Shown here: in pieces, positions 44,721 to 53,618 of the stretch
Layout: each line of letters begins with the position of its first letter
How positions within the stretch are numbered: the first letter of the stretch is position 1
Assembly: GCF_002377945.1 (NCBI RefSeq)
Contig: NZ_DFQV01000027.1
Coordinates: 1 to 64,000, forward strand
DNA from: Psychrobacter sp. UBA3480
GTDB lineage: Bacteria > Pseudomonadota > Gammaproteobacteria > Pseudomonadales > Moraxellaceae
Length of the DNA: 64,000 nt
Direction: 5' to 3'
Program-made: the position numbers and the translations under genes
The notes under the pieces: model-generated
What the model was told of the DNA's origin: nothing
The model's database searches: none
The model's input: the letters and a program-made list of their open reading frames with translations, nothing else

Positions 44721-47363
44721 TTAAACCATCGCCCTTACCCGTGCCATAATCCCGCGCCCAATCACCAATCTCACATAAATAATGGCAATAGCAAACAGCA
44801 ATACGATTAATGCCGCACCGCCAATCGCCAAGCTTGTCCACGGCACACTAAATTGTAAATTAAACCACTGAGTGATAGCAGCCCATGCACCCACGCTGGC
44901 GATAACAACAGCAAATGTTGCCGCGCTAATACCAAGCACACCCAGCTCTAAAATATTGAGCATATACAAGTCACGCTTTTGCATACCGAGCAGTCTAAAT
45001 GACGCACTGTCCTTCATACGATCTTGCGAAGTAGACAGTAGCGAGCTGATCAGCACCATGACTCCAGTGAGTAGGGCAAGCAAGGTGAACACATAGACTA
45101 GGCGGCTCATTTGTACCACCAACTCTTGAATTTGCTTCGCAATAGCAGTGCCATCGATTGTAGTGACAGCAGGGAACTCGCGTACCAGTTTGCCTTGTAG
45201 TTCTGGAATGGCATCTTCTGACACGTGCGCAGTGGCAAATTGAATCTGTGGGGCAGCGGACAGCACCGACGGCTCAAATAAGAAGTAAAAATACGGACTT
45301 GGGCCACGCTCATAGCGCGTGCGAATACTGGTAATCTGCCCGACGATCTCGATACCTTGAATGTTAAAACGCACCTGATCGCCCATACCGACATTGAGCA
45401 TACTGGCGGCAGTGTCCAAGATAGATAAGGGTTTGACTTGCTCATTTGTCGCATCGATAGGGGTGTATAGCGCGTCGTCTGTGAGCGATTCAGTGATGTA
45501 TTCGGTGTCCATGACCGTGTCTGTATAGCTCAAATTAAAGACACGCGTGGGATCATCAAACCCATCAGCAGGCTCGATATCTTTTGCCGCCACATCATTG
45601 GCCGTCTCCACACGCGCACGAATGACGGGATAATAAGTGACAGGCGCCTCAATGATCGCATCAATATCGTCATGTTGATCGCTCTGCACGTCGAGCAAAA
45701 ACAAATTGGGCGCGTCTTCAGGATAGGCACTGATAAACTGCGCATTGATACTGTGATTGAGTGTGGTAATGAGCGTCAGCACCGCTACTGATAGTGATAA
45801 TGTGATAAAGAACAACGCTGATTGGTTGCCTTTACGCGCAAGGTTATGGATGGCGATACGCTGCATCCAACTGACCTTGGTATTGCTTGCTAACTTGTTA
45901 AGCAGCCAGAGCCACCCACGCGCCAATAACCAAAATATCGCCACAAAGCCAATCAAGCCGCCCAATAGCTGTGCGCCTAATGACAGTGAGCCAACTTCAT
46001 AAGCAAAGAAAGCATACAGTCCTGCCAGCACCAAGCCATACCATAGTAGCGGCACGCGCCGATACCAAGGCAAGCTTTGCGTCTGCGTACTCGCCCCTTG
46101 ATTGAGTAGGGTAGCGGGTTTGGTTGTGTTAAGCGCGCTTAGACCACGCTGTGCAATCAGTAACGTCAGCGCTAAAGCAATTACAATGGTCTTGATCGCA
46201 CTGATTGGATTGATGGCGAGACCAACGTCGGCAGGCAAAATAGCGACCAGATACGGCTGACCGATTTTAAGCAAACCCAGACTAAGGACAATTGCGGCGA
46301 CACAAGCAATGATAGTCGTGACAATAAGCAATTGATAGTAGCTGCGTTTGAGTGAGCCAAGCGGCTCGCCTAACGCCAAGCGAATGGCGTTATTGGACTG
46401 CTGCTTACTGACAAACGCACTAATGACGCCGTACATAGTGACCGCAGATAGTAGCAACACCGCGATGACTAGCAGTTTTAAAAACATCAGCACATTATCA
46501 GAGATGCGCGAGACAGAAGTGTCTGCGGACTCAGCGTCAGATAGCTCAATATCAGGATAATTGGTCAGGATATCTGTGAGCTTGTCACGCTGCGTGGTTA
46601 TCAGTTCTGGGTCGCCTGCCATCTCAATACGATAGTTTATTCGGCTGCGTTGTCCCAATAGATTGGTTGACTGTAGTGCATCTTGTTTCATCAACACACG
46701 CCCACCAAAACCAAAGGTAGTCAGCGGGCGATCAGGCTCTTTGGTCAGTACATCATTGATCGTGAACTGCGCATCGCCAATGGTGATACGGTCGCCGACA
46801 TCGGCCTGTAGACTACTGAGCACTTCTGGCGCGACGATCACACTGTCAGATGTTAGCTGATCCCACAGCGGCTGTCCTGAGGCAAGCTCCGCTGTGCCGT
46901 ATAAGGGATACGACGGCGAGACGGCTTTGACGCTGGCAAGCAAGGTTTGCTCATCATTGACCAGCATGGCGCTAAATTGATAGTCATACACGGTCTGTGT
47001 ATTAGGGATAGTTTCTACCTGTGACAATACTTCGCTTGGCCAGTCTTGCTTACTGTTTAGGATTAGATCCCCACCAACGAGCGCGCGCTGATTGTCATTG
47101 ATGTAGCTATCGACAGACTGCTGCACAGAGTCCAGAGTCAGGTAAGTTGCAAGCGACAAGGTCAATGTCAGCAAGAATAGCAGTGGATACACCCAGCGTT
47201 GCCACCAACTACGGCTGAGTGCTTGTGAGCCTAGTGTTTGAAAACCTAGGGTACGAGTAAATAGTTGACTAAGGATGCCGCTAGGATAACTGGACTCTTG
47301 ATGCATACTGGTAGCAGTCTTTTTTGTATCAGGCGATTTGTTGTCTGTGGGCTTACTATTCAT
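44721..47363 (-). CDS. FtsX-type ABC transporter permease (YbbP-like)
   Basis: The 880-residue inner membrane protein has about ten membrane segments and two FtsX-like permease units. The N-terminal helix is near 50-70. A periplasmic MacB-type domain (about 75-280) is followed by helices near 290-420, a second half with another periplasmic domain (about 540-720) and a last membrane group. It is the permease of the YbbA-YbbP type, thought to export or release lipophilic molecules. It is the third gene of a tesA-ybbA-ybbP unit, 19 bp after the ATPase gene. Confidence 0.9.
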   Translation of the reverse strand: MNSKPTDNKSPDTKKTATSMHQESSYPSGILSQLFTRTLGFQTLGSQALSRSWWQRWVYPLLFLLTLTLSLATYLTLDSVQQSVDSYINDNQRALVGGDLILNSKQDWPSEVLSQVETIPNTQTVYDYQFSAMLVNDEQTLLASVKAVSPSYPLYGTAELASGQPLWDQLTSDSVIVAPEVLSSLQADVGDRITIGDAQFTINDVLTKEPDRPLTTFGFGGRVLMKQDALQSTNLLGQRSRINYRIEMAGDPELITTQRDKLTDILTNYPDIELSDAESADTSVSRISDNVLMFLKLLVIAVLLLSAVTMYGVISAFVSKQQSNNAIRLALGEPLGSLKRSYYQLLIVTTIIACVAAIVLSLGLLKIGQPYLVAILPADVGLAINPISAIKTIVIALALTLLIAQRGLSALNTTKPATLLNQGASTQTQSLPWYRRVPLLWYGLVLAGLYAFFAYEVGSLSLGAQLLGGLIGFVAIFWLLARGWLWLLNKLASNTKVSWMQRIAIHNLARKGNQSALFFITLSLSVAVLTLITTLNHSINAQFISAYPEDAPNLFLLDVQSDQHDDIDAIIEAPVTYYPVIRARVETANDVAAKDIEPADGFDDPTRVFNLSYTDTVMDTEYITESLTDDALYTPIDATNEQVKPLSILDTAASMLNVGMGDQVRFNIQGIEIVGQITSIRTRYERGPSPYFYFLFEPSVLSAAPQIQFATAHVSEDAIPELQGKLVREFPAVTTIDGTAIAKQIQELVVQMSRLVYVFTLLALLTGVMVLISSLLSTSQDRMKDSASFRLLGMQKRDLYMLNILELGVLGISAATFAVVIASVGAWAAITQWFNLQFSVPWTSLAIGGAALIVLLFAIAIIYVRLVIGRGIMARVRAMV

Positions 47364-47382
47364 TAAGATACAATCCAGTTAT

Positions 47383-48102
47383 TCATGTAGGTACAATGCG
47401 GCCGTCATGCATGGTGATGACGCGATCTGCCATCTCGGCAAGTGCAGGGTCATGAGTCACGACCACCAGTGCCGAGCCAACCTGTTGGCGTAAATCCAAT
47501 AGCAGCTGCATGACTTGGTCTGCATTTTGCTCATCTAAGTTGCCCGTTGGCTCATCCGCAAAGACAATCTTTGGGTGCGATACCAGTGCTCGTGCTACTG
47601 CTGTACGCTGCTGTTCACCACCTGACAACTGATTGGGTAAGCTGTTACGTCTATGACCTAAGTCAACCGCGTCAATCAGCTCGTCTACCCGTGCGGGGTT
47701 TGGACGTCTGGCAATATCAAGTGGAAAGGCAATATTTTCAGCGACGGTTAGTGTGGGCAGTAGATGAAACGACTGAAAGACAAAGCCCATATCCTGTTGA
47801 CGTATCACCGCCAGAGCATCCTCGTCCAGACTACTGAGCATTTGACCTGCCAGCGATACCGTACCGCTATCGGGATAGTCTAATGCTGCGAGTAAACCTA
47901 ACAAAGTAGATTTACCTGAGCCTGATTTACCCATGATGACCACAAACTCGCCAGCGTTGACATAAATATCTACGTCTTTGATGATGGACAGCTTTTGCTC
48001 ACCGACTTGCACGGTTTTATTTAACTGTGAGGCGGTCAGTAGAGCTTGTGTCTTAGCATCTGCTTGTGGCGTTGCTGTGGCAGTCGAAGATAATGATGTC
48101 AT
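47383..48102 (-). CDS. ABC transporter ATP-binding protein (YbbA-like)
   Basis: LolD/MacB-type ATPase of 239 residues with Walker A MGKSGSGKST, Q-loop FVFQSFHLLPTLTVAENIAFPLD, signature LSGGEQQRTAVARAL, Walker B IVFADEPTGNLDE and H-loop VVVTHD. A leader of about 25 residues precedes the first strand. It energises the adjacent permease. The esterase gene lies 12 bp upstream and the permease 19 bp downstream, so the three are probably one operon. Confidence 0.94.
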   Translation of the reverse strand: MTSLSSTATATPQADAKTQALLTASQLNKTVQVGEQKLSIIKDVDIYVNAGEFVVIMGKSGSGKSTLLGLLAALDYPDSGTVSLAGQMLSSLDEDALAVIRQQDMGFVFQSFHLLPTLTVAENIAFPLDIARRPNPARVDELIDAVDLGHRRNSLPNQLSGGEQQRTAVARALVSHPKIVFADEPTGNLDEQNADQVMQLLLDLRQQVGSALVVVTHDPALAEMADRVITMHDGRIVPT

Positions 48103-48114
48103 TACAGTGTCTCG

Positions 48115-48978
48115 TTAAGTAGTCTCGTTTGTCTTATTTTTTGTCGTATTGTCTTGAGCCGTTGCAGCTGTTTTATCTGTACCGGTTGTTTTTAGCTCTT
48201 CTAGTTCATTTAGCTCTTTTAACTTAGGCTCTAGAATAGGCAAGATATTGTCATTAACGATAATCTCATAGCCTTCTTTGGTTGGATGAATCGCATCCGC
48301 TTGGTTTAGCTCTCGGTCACCGCCGACACCCTCTAAGAAAAACGGAATAAGCGTCAGATTCATGTCTTTCGCAATGCGAGGATAAATGGCTGAAAACGAG
48401 GCGACGTAATCACTGCCTAGATTGTCATAGATCGACATACCCCCTAAGATGACGACACTGCCATTGTCTTGCAGATGCTTAACCGCAGTACGGATGTTAG
48501 CTTCAATGGTCGCCACATCGATACCGCGTATCGCATCGTTAGCACCGATGGTCAATATGGTGATGTCGGGTTCGGTTTGCGACACCCAGTCCAATCGATT
48601 GACCAATCCCGTACTGGTTTCACCGCTTAGACCTGAGTTGATAACTTTGGCGTTAGCGTAGCCCATCTCTTGTAGACGATCTTCTAACTGAGCAGGGTAG
48701 TTGTCATCTTTATCCACTCCCAAACCTTCTGTCAGTGAGTCACCAAGCGCTAAAATAGTCAGTGATGAGGATTTGACCTGTTGATCAGTTGAGGCTGCGG
48801 TTTCAGTGGCTACTGGAGCAGTGCTGGCTTGACTGTTAGTCGCTTCAGTACTGGTACTCTGCGTACCATCAGCAGGTGTCGTTTCAGCTTCTTTTTGACA
48901 GCCACTGATAGCCATTACAGCCGCGAGCATAGCGATAGCAGGTAAGCGCTGAGCAAAACGCAAGGGAAATTTCATCAT
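48115..48978 (-). CDS. Lipoprotein SGNH esterase/lysophospholipase, TesA-like
   Basis: GDSL/SGNH hydrolase related to TesA/arylesterase. Block I is LALGDSLTEGLGV, block II is SGLSGETS, block III is TIGANDAIRG and block V holds the catalytic Asp/His in DAIHPTKEGY. Unlike soluble TesA it has a lipoprotein signal ending AISGC (lipobox Cys about residue 27) and a Thr/Ser/Ala-rich linker of about 45 residues before the domain. It also has a Thr-rich tail. In E. coli, tesA is divergent from ybbA-ybbP. Here it leads them in one unit. Confidence 0.9.
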   Translation of the reverse strand: MMKFPLRFAQRLPAIAMLAAVMAISGCQKEAETTPADGTQSTSTEATNSQASTAPVATETAASTDQQVKSSSLTILALGDSLTEGLGVDKDDNYPAQLEDRLQEMGYANAKVINSGLSGETSTGLVNRLDWVSQTEPDITILTIGANDAIRGIDVATIEANIRTAVKHLQDNGSVVILGGMSIYDNLGSDYVASFSAIYPRIAKDMNLTLIPFFLEGVGGDRELNQADAIHPTKEGYEIIVNDNILPILEPKLKELNELEELKTTGTDKTAATAQDNTTKNKTNETT

Positions 48979-49011
48979 GGGTGTTATGTCCTATATGCAA
49001 TCAAACCAGTG

Positions 49012-49172
49012 TATAGTCAAATCCTATCTAAACCAGATACAGTATTAGTCGGATGAATCGTCAGGCTCGCTCAGTCTACTATTGATAGTACTGTCACTCA
49101 CCTTCCTTTTATTCAGATTATATTGAGTATCCAGCTTATATTAAGTATCTAAGTTATATTGAACTGACTATA
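49012..49172. repeat. Palindromic intergenic element, copy C, with 18-bp tandem repeats
   Basis: The 161-bp segment is bounded by TATAGTCA (49012-49019) and its inverse TGACTATA (49165-49172). The core (about 49060-49108: CGTCAGGCTCGCTCAGTC..., TACTATTGATAGTACT, CTTCCTTTT) aligns with copy A at 25273-25376. The right part is three 18-bp tandem units starting AGATTATATTGAGTATCC at 49115, 49133 and 49151, the last more divergent. Confidence 0.65.
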
Positions 49173-49289
49173 GCAAAATAAGACAGTGACCTATATTGCC
49201 CTAAGGTTAATTTAAGGCCGCTTTATTGCGCGTTAGCAATTATAGCCTTGTAGACCACAAAAACTGATAGAAATGAAAGCTGATAGCAA

Positions 49290-50522
49290 TCAGATATATT
49301 TGCCATCGACCATCACTGGACGACTAACAAGCCAAGCAATCACGACGTTGACAATCATCAGTATCAGCATAATAAAAAGTGGCATACTCCAACTACCAGT
49401 CATTTCATGCAGCCAGCCTGTACCCAATGGCCCAAAAAACGCAATGACATAACCCACTGCTTGAGCCATACCAGACAGCTCACTTGCCTGATTGGTCGTA
49501 TAGGTGCGCATAGAGAACAGCATCATGCTCAAGGTAAAAATCGCTGAACAGCCCATGCCCATCATGCCTGACCATAGCCATGCCAAATCAGTCGATAGAT
49601 AACTGACACCCAATATGCCAACGACGTTTAGCACAGCGGCGAACACTGCTAGCGCTTGAATGGGGCGGCCACGATTGACCAACCAAGTTAGGCTTAAGAT
49701 AGAAACCGGTGCCATAAACTGGAATACAGAGCCCATTTGTCCAGCGCTGACGGCAGATAGTCCCTTACTAACCCAAATTGACGGTAAAAAACTGGCAACG
49801 GTGTAAAACAATAATGACTGCAATCCCATAAAAATAGCAATCTGCCACGCAAAGGTGGTTCGCCACATGGAAATATCAGAAGAGCCTAAAGCCGCAGGGA
49901 TAACCGCTTGATGGTTAGATGAACCCAAACGTACACGTAAGAATAGCCAGATAACAAAGGCAAATACACCTAGTATCGTCCAACCGCCTAATGCCCACTG
50001 CCAACCAACTTGCTCCGATAACGGTAATACGACGCCTGCGACGATACCTGCTGCTGTGGTCATCGTCAGACTAAACAGACCAGTAATCAGCGGAATATGT
50101 TGCGGGGTACGCTGCTTAATAACAGGCGCTGCTAAAGTATTAGCGAAGCCGATGGCAAGGGTAAGCAATAAAGTACCAATTAAAAACCCACTCCACGTCG
50201 GGATAGCGGTACGAATAATCATCCCTACCGTTAACAGTCCAATCATGGCAATCAGTGTATTTTCTAGCCCGAATCGCTTACCAATGGTTGGAGAAATCAG
50301 CGCACCAACGGCAAAGCTCAGCATAGGCACTGCTCCTAGCCAGCCTATCTGAAACTCAGAGATATCAAGCGCATCTTTTACCACTGGGGCGATAGAACCT
50401 AGCGCGACGATAGGTGCACGCATATTGGTGGCTAGCAGAATCATGGCACACAGAACCAACCAAAAGGTAAAGCGTGAGGAGGGCAGACTAGATGAAACAG
50501 ATAGATTGGACGAGGTAGACAT
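49290..50522 (-). CDS. MFS transporter, CynX/NimT type
   Basis: The 410-residue inner membrane protein has twelve predicted helices and belongs to the major facilitator superfamily. The N-terminal helix has NMRAPIVALGSIAPVVKDAL and the first loop EFQIGWLGAVPMLSFAVGALISP, which is characteristic of the CynX/NimT (cyanate and 2-nitroimidazole) branch. The substrate here cannot be told from sequence. It stands as a single gene. Confidence 0.9.
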   Translation of the reverse strand: MSTSSNLSVSSSLPSSRFTFWLVLCAMILLATNMRAPIVALGSIAPVVKDALDISEFQIGWLGAVPMLSFAVGALISPTIGKRFGLENTLIAMIGLLTVGMIIRTAIPTWSGFLIGTLLLTLAIGFANTLAAPVIKQRTPQHIPLITGLFSLTMTTAAGIVAGVVLPLSEQVGWQWALGGWTILGVFAFVIWLFLRVRLGSSNHQAVIPAALGSSDISMWRTTFAWQIAIFMGLQSLLFYTVASFLPSIWVSKGLSAVSAGQMGSVFQFMAPVSILSLTWLVNRGRPIQALAVFAAVLNVVGILGVSYLSTDLAWLWSGMMGMGCSAIFTLSMMLFSMRTYTTNQASELSGMAQAVGYVIAFFGPLGTGWLHEMTGSWSMPLFIMLILMIVNVVIAWLVSRPVMVDGKYI

Positions 50523-50918
50523 AACAGCACAACGATGACAGCGAAAAAGAACACGTTATTAAACAGCGCCAAGAAATTGCCGCTTATAAAATAACACCAG
50601 AGAGCATTTACCCAGATACGTACCTAAACGGTAATCGATATCGTAAGTTAGACCGAAAAATATATGTAGCGCGTAAGACATACAATTTGCTTAACTGACT
50701 TTACTAAATTGGCAGGCAGGTTAGTCAAAATGTATGTGTGGTTACTTCGAGTTACGGCTTTAGAACAGTGATAATAAGAGATGGCGATAATAATAAATCT
50801 TAAATAAGCAGTCTTATCGCACAATAAAAATAGCGCCAAGTCACTTCTGAATGACTTGACGCTATTATAAGAACATATGTCAGGTAAATGCTACCAACGT
50901 ATGGTAACTAATAGGCTA
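50523..50918. other. Intergenic region between MFS gene and nqrM
   Basis: About 400 bp. It contains the strong terminator at 50829-50866. I see no other supported gene; a 63-codon minus-strand frame at 50648-50839 has no ribosome site or recognisable protein. Confidence 0.5.
50829..50866 (-). terminator. Terminator after nqrM
   Basis: AATAGCGCCAAGTCA / TGACTTGACGCTATT forms a 15-bp stem with one mismatch, followed on the minus strand by a T-rich run. Confidence 0.88.
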
Positions 50919-51164
50919 TTAAACCGATTTACCCAATTGAGCAGCTCTTAATGCATTCTCTTGCTGTTCAGCGATTAGTGAATCGCACTTATTGGGATCA
51001 TTACCACAAAAAGAGCAATTTTCATCGCCCATCAATTTGGCAACACCGCCACAAGATCCTCTAAGCGGCTTTTTTTTGACCATATAACCGACGCCCATAA
51101 AAATAAAGAATAGGACAAATACGGTGAAAGTAATGGCAAGCATAGGAAGCAGTTGGCTAAGCAT
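50919..51164 (-). CDS. nqrM: Na+-NQR maturation protein NqrM
   Basis: NqrM (DUF539) is a small membrane protein needed to mature Na+-translocating NADH:quinone reductase, thought to deliver iron for the NqrD/NqrE Fe-S centre. The 81 residues have one N-terminal membrane helix (about 5-28) and a cysteine cluster in GSCGG, ENCSFCGND and KCDSL. It is the last gene of the NQR locus, after apbE. It lies 200 bp from apbE, so it may have its own promoter. Confidence 0.9.
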   Translation of the reverse strand: MLSQLLPMLAITFTVFVLFFIFMGVGYMVKKKPLRGSCGGVAKLMGDENCSFCGNDPNKCDSLIAEQQENALRAAQLGKSV

Positions 51165-51364
51165 AGAGGAAACCTCATTTTAAAAAATAGGGCAGTTATT
51201 AGTAGTGTTGTCTAAGTTCATGACAGCTAAGCACCGTTAATAACAACTGTATAATAGTATAGCAAATTTTAGTGCGGCTCGTTGTGCGTTAACGTATTCT
51301 CTTGTTTCACATCTATCACTTACCAGTGGCTTTTAGAGTGTGCTGTCTAGAGCTTGGAGAACGA

Positions 51365-52519
51365 TTAGAGCTTTTTATCAGCACGTAACGCTTTCATCGC
51401 TGGTGTCTGTACCACTTGCCAGTCGTCAATATTGTCGTCAGCAGCTTCGTTGGACATATCGTCAGAACCTTTTGCCTTTACATCGTCAGCTAGTACCACA
51501 AACATGGCTGCTAGATTTTGTGTTTTAGCGAGGTCTAGTGCTTTGTGATAAGGCATCGCGGTAAGAGCAGTTGCCCACGCATCCGCCAATGCAACCGAAT
51601 CAGCTGCGACAGTAACTGAAGGTGCACCGCCTGCAATAGGGTTGCCCGTTGTCGGATCGATAGTATGGCTATAGCGTTTGCCATCGAATATGACGGAGTT
51701 GCGATAGTTGCCAGAGGTCGCCAGATGCATTTGGCTAGCCGTGTTTTTGGGTTGACGAATAGCAGATATGGTTTGGCGTTCGCTGACGGTGCTGCCTTCG
51801 ATAGGAGCATCAATCGCAATTTGCCATGGCTGCTGCTGGTTGTTCACGCCAGAGGTGGCAATTTCACCGCCGATCTCAACCATATAGTTACGAATTTGAT
51901 AATCATCTCTCAACACGTCAGCGATGACATCGACGCCATAACCTTTGGCAACAGCAGAAAAATCTAAGCCAACGCCGTCTTTGGTTTTATAGATAGTGTC
52001 GTCTTTCTTTATGATGCTCTCAAAATCGACCAATGCTTTTGCTTGCGCAATCTCAACGGCAGTTGGCGGACTTTGTAGACGCTCGACCGTCATGGTACTT
52101 CCAAAGCCCCACGTATTTACGAGTGGCATAACAGTAGGATCAAAAGCGCCGCCAGATTGCTGATAGACAATTTTTGACACATCGAGCACACGACTAAAAT
52201 CAGCATCGATAGTGATAGGTTTGTCTTTGGCCAAACGATTGAACGTAGATATCGTTGAGTCGTTTTGATAAGTAGACATACTATCGTTAATTTGTTTCAG
52301 GCGCTCGTCTACCGCAGCTTGTATGGCAGCTTCGTCCGCATCATCAGGCAATTGATAGCTAATATGGTAGCTCGTTCCCATCGTCTCACCGATCAGATAG
52401 TTATAGTCTGGGGTTTGCTGGCAAGCGCTGAGACCTAAAGTACTAGCAAGGCTGACGACGCTTACTAAGGTAAGGTGCAGAGGTTTTTTGGAAGATAAGC
52501 TGGATATAGTGTTTTTCAT
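51365..52519 (-). CDS. apbE: FAD:protein FMN transferase ApbE
   Basis: ApbE attaches FMN covalently to threonine in the SGAT motif of NqrB and NqrC, working in the periplasm. The lipobox is in LGLSACQQ. The family motifs are GETMGTSYHISYQ, FDPTVMPLVNTWGFG, GLDFSAVAKGYGVDVIAD, GGEIATSG and the C-terminal YSHTIDPTTGNPIAGG. I chose the start at 52519 (MKNTISSL), which gives the lipoprotein signal. The upstream frame to 52624 has no such signal. It follows an SDR gene rather than nqrF, which is unusual. Confidence 0.94.
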   Translation of the reverse strand: MKNTISSLSSKKPLHLTLVSVVSLASTLGLSACQQTPDYNYLIGETMGTSYHISYQLPDDADEAAIQAAVDERLKQINDSMSTYQNDSTISTFNRLAKDKPITIDADFSRVLDVSKIVYQQSGGAFDPTVMPLVNTWGFGSTMTVERLQSPPTAVEIAQAKALVDFESIIKKDDTIYKTKDGVGLDFSAVAKGYGVDVIADVLRDDYQIRNYMVEIGGEIATSGVNNQQQPWQIAIDAPIEGSTVSERQTISAIRQPKNTASQMHLATSGNYRNSVIFDGKRYSHTIDPTTGNPIAGGAPSVTVAADSVALADAWATALTAMPYHKALDLAKTQNLAAMFVVLADDVKAKGSDDMSNEAADDNIDDWQVVQTPAMKALRADKKL

Positions 52520-52642
52520 AATATTTTCGGTATGGCGTAGAAATGAGTAGGGTGTAAAACAAGCCACGCTTATTTTACACCCCTTGAACCTAAAAATACT
52601 AATGAAGGCACCATTCAGCGACAATTCGTTCGGTTAAGTAGC

Positions 52643-53443
52643 TCATTTCACTTGTGACTCACGTATGAGTTTATAGAGTTTTGGCGGAGAGACGCGGTTG
52701 ACCCGTGTGGCCAGTTTTTCTTTACGACCAGCGACGATGATATATTCCTCTCCCTTGGTGAGCGCCTTCACGACTTGTTTGGCAAACTCAGTCGTAGTCA
52801 GACCGTTATTGGTGGCTTCATCCATCGTACCCTGTGCACTACCGTCGCCAGTCAACGCATTGATAGAGATATTAGTCTGAATAAACCCGGGGAATATCGT
52901 GGCTACTTCGATTCCTTGGTCGTGTAGCTCTGCACGCAAACTATTTGCCCACATATGCAGCGCTGCCTTGGCTGCCCCATAAGCACCTCGATATTGTGTA
53001 CCCAATAGGCCGGCCACACTCGAGACCATCACGACTTTGCCGCCGCCTTGTGCAATCATGTCAGGCAACGCAAGTCTGGTAAGACGCGTCTGAGCAAAGT
53101 AATCTATTTCCATGATTTGGCGTTCAACTTCTTCAGCCGTGTCCATGATGAGCGAACGCTGACTGATACCAGCATTATTGATGAGCCAGTCGATTTTTCT
53201 TGCCTGAGCTTTAGCAGTAGCATAAGCGTCTTTGGTTTGGTTGGCATCACTGATATCAAAAGGAACGACAATATGTTTGTTAGCACGTTTGCAGCTGTTC
53301 TTGACCACTTCTAACTTATCACTGTCACGTCCACTTAGAATGATTCTAGCTCCGCGTTTGGCGAAGGCAACGGCTAATGCTTGCCCGATACCACTAGAAG
53401 CACCGGTAATCCAAATGGTCAAATCTTTGTATTTCGTTTTCAT
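52643..53443 (-). CDS. SDR-family oxidoreductase (YqjQ/DltE-like)
   Basis: A classical short-chain dehydrogenase of 266 residues. The NAD(P) motif is TGASSGIGQALAVAFAKRG, the NNAG motif is LINNAGISQRS, the catalytic Ser is in VMVSSVAGLL, and Tyr-x3-Lys is in YGAAKAAL. The C-terminus is rich in Arg and Lys. The substrate is unknown. It is similar to the YqjQ/DHRS7-type reductases. It lies between the nqrABCDEF terminator and apbE on the same strand, so it may be the leading gene of an SDR-apbE-nqrM unit. Confidence 0.88.
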   Translation of the reverse strand: MKTKYKDLTIWITGASSGIGQALAVAFAKRGARIILSGRDSDKLEVVKNSCKRANKHIVVPFDISDANQTKDAYATAKAQARKIDWLINNAGISQRSLIMDTAEEVERQIMEIDYFAQTRLTRLALPDMIAQGGGKVVMVSSVAGLLGTQYRGAYGAAKAALHMWANSLRAELHDQGIEVATIFPGFIQTNISINALTGDGSAQGTMDEATNNGLTTTEFAKQVVKALTKGEEYIIVAGRKEKLATRVNRVSPPKLYKLIRESQVK

Positions 53444-53550
53444 AAGAGTCCTTTCTTAGTGTTTAGATAGTCCATAATATAGGATAATAAAGCGACTCTA
53501 CTAGCTAGATTTGTAGCCTACCAAGCCACGACTATATGCAAAAATTGCAC

Positions 53551-53582
53551 AAAAAAAGAGCCTCAGTTGAGACTCTTTTTTT
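53551..53582. terminator. Terminator after nqrF
   Basis: AAGAGCCTCA / TGAGACTCTT forms a stem with one mismatch and is flanked by A and T runs on both sides. It ends the nqrA-F unit and insulates it from the SDR gene. Confidence 0.85.
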
Positions 53583-53618
53583 ATTCTTACATTTCTGCTG
53601 TTAGATTAATTATCTAAC

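Noticed and set aside
47547..47837. Plus-strand ORF opposite the ABC ATPase gene
   Set aside because: Antisense shadow of a clear ATPase gene; composition not protein-like.
50648..50839. 63-codon minus-strand ORF between the MFS gene and nqrM
   Set aside because: It overlaps the terminator at 50829-50866 and has no protein-like composition.
51303..51318. parS-like TGTTTCACATCTATCA before apbE end
   Set aside because: Only the left half matches; the right half is unrelated.
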